Shown one piece after another: positions 24,701 to 30,700 of a stretch of DNA of 64,000 nucleotides. Position 1 is the stretch's first letter. Every line of letters starts with the position of its first letter. The translations under genes and the position numbers were made by a program. Source of the DNA: Odontesthes bonariensis (Eukaryota; Chordata; Actinopteri; Atheriniformes; Atherinopsidae); the NCBI RefSeq assembly GCF_027942865.1, contig NC_134527.1, positions 5,682,976 to 5,746,975 of the forward strand. The letters run 5' to 3'. The notes beneath the pieces were generated by a model, which ran no database searches, was not told the origin of the DNA, and worked only from the letters and a program-made list of their open reading frames with translations.

Positions 24701-27700
24701 ACAGTAATAAAGTCTCGATGTGATGAAGGCAGAGAGGAGAGGTTCAGCGGCAGAGACGGGGAGTGATGGGCGGAGACGAGCAATATTTATCAGGTGGAAG
24801 AAGGCAGTTCTTGTGATATGGTTGGCGTGGTGTTCAAAGGTGAGGTTGTTGTCAAAGATGACTCCGAGGCTGCGGATGTGAGTGGAGGGACACAAAGTGG
24901 TGTTGTTGATGGTGAAACTGAAGTTGGGGGGCGGTTTTGATGAGGGATTTGGGACCGATGATGATCCTCATCATCTGATTTGTCACAGCTGCGTCTTATT
25001 TCTGACCTGGGCCCCTTCAAATCTAGGCTAAAAACCTACTTATTTAGGATTGCTTTTAATACTCAGTAGTATAATAATCAAAGTATTTTTATTGATTTTT
25101 CTATTCAAACAACAAACATCCCATTAATAAGGTCCCCACCTGATGACCCCAATGATATGTTGGTCAGCACTGCTCACTGGTCTATAGGGAGTATAGGGAA
25201 TTACTCACCGAGTCTGGTCCTTTTAATTTTTTTTCTTTAGCACAAGTTTCTTGTGTTTACCTTGAATAACAAAATAACAGGACTCAAGATATATGTACAA
25301 ATATCTGTCTCAACTATAGACAAATAATAACAAGACAAATCACCCTAATACAAAACATCACACATACCACCACCCATGTGGCCCAGACACTATAAAATAA
25401 ATGAACAAATAGAAAATAACAACAATAATACAATAATAATAAAAAAATAAAGAAATAAAAATAGATACATGGATTTTAAAACAAAAAAAAAAGGGAGGGG
25501 GCTATGTTGGAGCAGAGGAGAGCTCCTGTTCAAAATGAGAAATAATATTAATACCCAGTAGTATGATGACACTTTTATCTTATTTTATCTTATTCGATTT
25601 TGTTGTATTTTATTGCTGTCACTGTTCTTTTATTGTTTTTGTTTTTTACTTATTCTTCTCTTTATCTATTACTTGCTGTAAAGCACTTTGGTAAACTGTA
25701 AGGATTGTCTGTAAAGGGCTGTATAAAGTACATTTACATTTATATAAAAGGCGTGTGGATATCCTCTCTTGGTTCTTGATGACATTTCACCTCTCATCCA
25801 AAAGCCCCCAACAGAAGATTATAAGCCTGAAACTCCCCACCAGTCAGGTGGAGCTGAAGAAGCCTTTAAGAGAGGTGAAATGTCTTCAATAAGCTTTCAT
25901 TCAAACACCGCCCCATCACCCCACTGACTAAGAACCTCCACAGAAAGTTAAAGGCATTTCCAAAATTTTTGACGTTAAATGACTTCATAGAGCAAAATCA
26001 TAAAAACATTCTCTCCTTCTGTTCTCTTCTGTGTTGCAGGGTTTGTTTGGATTGAAGGTAGGGTTATCATTTTTATAACACCTTTCATCTCAACACTATC
26101 CGGCGGATTTTTTGCAAGACTTGCAAGACTATTTCTTTCCATATCCGTGTGTTTTTTTATATGAAGGTGTGCTGATGAAATTGAATTTTCCATGCAGGGT
26201 TTGAAAGGCTACCAAGGTTCATCCGGGCTGCCTGGAAGGAGGGGGCTCCCAGTGAGTTTCCAGTTTCCTACAGTTTACTACATTTCTACAATTACAGGCT
26301 CTGAGATGAAGTAAATTTAGCTTATATTTAATACAGTGAATCAGGGGCTATTTCAATTTAAAAAAAAAAAAAAAGCAGATTCTATCAATTTCTTTTGACG
26401 TGCTCGTTAATGATTCAACGTTTTATTTTAGGGTCCACCGGGGGTTCCCGGTCCACCGGGACAGTCACTTAACATCACCTTGGTTCAGCTTAAGGCAAGT
26501 CATTTAATTTAATTTTATTTATTTATTTGAATAGGGACAATGCACATTAATGAACATCAATATAAAAACAAATGTAAATATGCCGGATTATAGCTAAAAA
26601 GCTAGTTTTCATCCGTAGTTCCATACATTTGTCATGGTTATGATAGTCTAACCAAAGGATCTTATTTGTGCTTTGAATAGACATAGGATCAAATGAAAAA
26701 ACAGTCACAAACACATCCATTCATCTATCATCTGGGTCTTCCCCGGGGTCTCCTCCCAGTGGGACGGGCCCGGAACACCTCACCAGGGAGGCGTCCAGGA
26801 GGCAACCTGACCAATTCAATTCAATTCATTTTTATTCATATAGCTCCAAATACAACAAATGTCATCTCACGGCACTTAAATAATAAAGTCCAGTTCAAGC
26901 CAATTGGAATTCAATTCATTGTAATAATAATTATTTATAAAATAATCCAATTCATTCATATAGAGCCAATTCAAAAACAGTTTCCTAGCTAAGGAAACCA
27001 ACAGATTGCACAGAAACTTGTCTTCAGTCCAATCTCCCGTCCTGAGCGTGCCTGAGGCGACTGTGGAGAGGAACGACTCCCTTTGAACAGGAAGAAACCT
27101 CTGGCAGAACCAGAACCAGGAAGGGTGGCCATCCGCCTCCACCAGCTGGGGTTTGAGAAGACAGAAAAGAGGGGAAAAAACCCACTGTAACACCATTCAA
27201 AGGATACCTGTTGGAACAGGGAAACACCAGTTAATGACCTCAATAATGTCACATGTACATAATATCATTTGAGAAATTAAACGGGGGAAAAAGAGAGTAA
27301 AGTGAGGAAAGGTCTAAGCCTATAGCAGCTTAACTATGGGATGTTTCAGGATCACCTGAGCCATCCCTAGCTATAAGCTTTATCAAAAAGGAAAGTTTTA
27401 AGCCTGGTCTTAAAAGTGGAAAGGGTGTCTGCTTCCCGGACATTTACTGGCAGCTTATTCCACAAGAGAGGGGCCTGATGCCCGAGCCACCTCGTCTGGC
27501 TCCTCTCGATGAATATACTGAGTTTACATTTTAAATGAAGCACAATATTAAATGCATCTTTTTTTCTTTTCTTTTCTTTTCTTTTCTTTCCTTTTTTTTT
27601 TTTCTTTTCTTATTTTTCTCTCGTGCAGAAGCTGATGTACATGTCTGACAAGCCCAACTACCCCCTGATCCAGACGCTGCTGGACTCTCTGCAGCAGGAG

Positions 27701-30700
27701 CTTCAGCTGATGTTGGACCCCCCCGATGGCAGCAAGGAGCATCCTGCCACCACCTGTCTGGAGCTCTGGCTCTGTCACCCCGAATACAGCAGCGGTCAGA
27801 AACTTTGATTCTGTAAAGCCACGCCAAAATCCTGCGTTTTGCAGGTCACTCAGCTAAGCTGCAATTTTGGCCTTATGCCTTCTATTCTAAACCAGTAACA
27901 AGGTTTCACTGAGATGTGTGAAACCTCGTCAGTACACGAAGCAACTCCAATACTAATCAGATCAGAACACACTTTCATCAACTGAATTTTAAAGCTTCTA
28001 CTTGGAAAGGTTTTGGTCCTGAGAGTCGGGCAGACATCGCTCATAATAGACTTTTTAAATCTGAGATTCCTGCAGCTTCTCTGCTCATATTCAACAAGTC
28101 AGCGATCCACAATTCTCACATTTCAGTGTCAAAAACAGGCAGCAATGCAATACAATACTCCTACTCAGGGTCATTTATATGACTCATATTCTTTAGAGGA
28201 AACGCTGCAGAGTGGTATTATCATAATTTCAGCACCCGATCTATTACAGTAAGAATTATGTAGATTTTGAGAAAATAAATTATGAAAATGGTAATTTATT
28301 AATCTTATTGGTTTTCTAAGCTTTCCCCACTTCAGCTTGAAGCATGACTTTTATTTGAATCCCAGCTGTACTCTATGCACTGTTTCACTGCTTTACTTCA
28401 GCTTCACTTTACATCTATGATTGAATTCAGTTAAGCATATTTGAATGTCAAATATTTCAGTATTTCTGTTGCCAGTTGTCACCAAAGGCATGCATAGTCT
28501 TATGAAGAAGGAAACGCATTCTCCTTCAGTTTTGAGGTATGGGGACGTTATAAAAATGATCTGGTTCTTTCCAGTTCTTAAAGCTAGATAACATCAGATG
28601 AACTGTACTGCGACGCATCACACCATGTCATTACTTATTGAACAAAAACTAAGCCAAGATGCAGAAGCAGTGTGTGTGTGACACTCAAGTCTTACTGCTT
28701 CTATGGGCATTCAGGAAAATAGAAAAAGTTTTGTCAGTTTGCTGCTCTGGAACACTCAGGTGTGCGTTAACACAATACCAAGGAGGAAAGACACCAGAAA
28801 TGATCTTAGAGAAGCAGTTGTTCTGGCACATCAAACTGGAAAGGGTTTAGATTTAGAGTCCATTATGCTACAGTAACAAAGTTGCCAGAAGTCGGACTGT
28901 CCTATTTGCAGCTTTTGCCAGGAGAAATCTTCGGAGAATCAGTCTTCAAACCAAAAACAACATGGCAGCACAGCTTAGGTTCACAAAGTAATATCTGAAC
29001 AAACCACAAGACTTCTGGAACAATGTCCTTTTGGACAGAGCAGACCAAAGTGGAGATGTTTGCTCATTATGCACAGCAGCACGTTTGGAGGAAACCAAAC
29101 ACAGCATATCAGCACAAACACCTCCCGCCAGCAGTCAAGCACGGTGGTGGAGGGCTGATGATCTGGGCTGGTTCTGCAGCCACAGGACCTGGGCACCTTG
29201 CAGTCATTGAGTCCACCATCAACTCCTCTGGATACCAAAGTGTTCTAGAGTCAGCACAGCAGCAGATCTACAATATCTGAGAAAGAAAAGAATCAAGGTG
29301 TTGCAATGGTCCAGTCAAAGTCCAGACCTTAACCTCACCAGGATGCTGTGTTGGGAACTTAAGAGAGGTCAACTTTGAAGCAACTTTGTAAAGAAGAGTG
29401 GACCAAAATTGCTCCCCAATGTTAGAGGCTGATAACACCAAACAGTGGATGAAACTTCCAGCTGTTGCTGCTGAAGCTGCTTCTAAGAGCCCTCGAGTTT
29501 TTCAGCTTTTCAAGTTTTTGTTAAATTGATGATGACATGGGCTTATATGTTACATGTTTTGTCTTGTTGTTCATATGTGACCATATATATATAAATCCTG
29601 GGATTGAAAGAGGATGTACTTTTGGAACAATATTGGACATTTTGTAGTAGTACTACTGTATTTTAAATTGATATTTGATGAAGTGTACTACTTCAGTCTC
29701 TATTTAGCAGCCACAGTTTTTCACACTTTAATTTCTCAGTGTGGTATGTTGGAGCGGCCGTGTTTCCTGTATAGTTTGTGTCTTACTGTCAGTATTCACC
29801 ATAATACTTGGATCTTACTGAGCTCTTGCTAACCCTTACCTCTGCAGGGATGTATTACATCGACCCCAACCAGGGCAGCCCGGCCGACGCTCTGCTAGCC
29901 TACTGCAGCTTCTCTTCCTCATCAAAACAGACCTGCCTCCATCCTCAAAACTCTCAGGTATAAAGACGGGACTCGAGCTGGATATTAAAACTTGGGTGAA
30001 TGATGCCTGCTGACCTAATGCAGCCATATTGTTGCACCTCAGCCTTGATTTAGTGAATCATCAGTCACAACACAATGTTGTATTCATGACAGACTTGCGC
30101 TTGCAGCCTGTGACTCAGCTTCTAACCTTGCATGAAATTTCCATTTAGTTTTTTCTCCCTACTCAAAGAAACTCTGGTGCCTTTCTCAACTGGTGTATAA
30201 ATACTGAGATCATGTGACATTTGTTTGTTAGGGCTGGGCAACGATTAAAATGTTTAATCTAATTAATCACATGATTTCCCTGATTAATCACGATTAATCG
30301 CATTTGTACGCAAAATCCAAAAATGAATTCAAAAGTAGTGTATAGCTTTTAGCATTTAGTTTTATTTTAAATGTGCTGCCATATGAATGAAAGTGCCATA
30401 ACATTTGTTCTGCAAACACACTTTTAACATCAGCATCTTTGGCTACATTCAGACTGCTGGCCTTGATGCTCAATTCCGATTTTTTTGTGAAATCAGATTT
30501 TTTTGTAAGGTCGTTCACATTGCAATTAAATGCGACCTGTATGTGGCCTGCTGTGTGAACTGCTTACCGCCCCATACTATCCCGCATGCGCACAAGAGCG
30601 TACGATGATGTCATACGCAGCGAGCGTGCCCAGTGTTTGCGGAAGTAAACATGGATGGTAAGAGTAGGAATGCATATATTGCGATTTTAAAGTTGTTGTC

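Noticed and set aside
24323-24895. Candidate 190-aa minus-strand gene
   Set aside because: Reverse-transcriptase fragment of an L2/CR1-like LINE.
27531-27827. Minus-strand ORFs over the first C-propeptide exon
   Set aside because: Antisense shadow of a real exon plus the CTTTT repeat, giving a Lys/Arg run.
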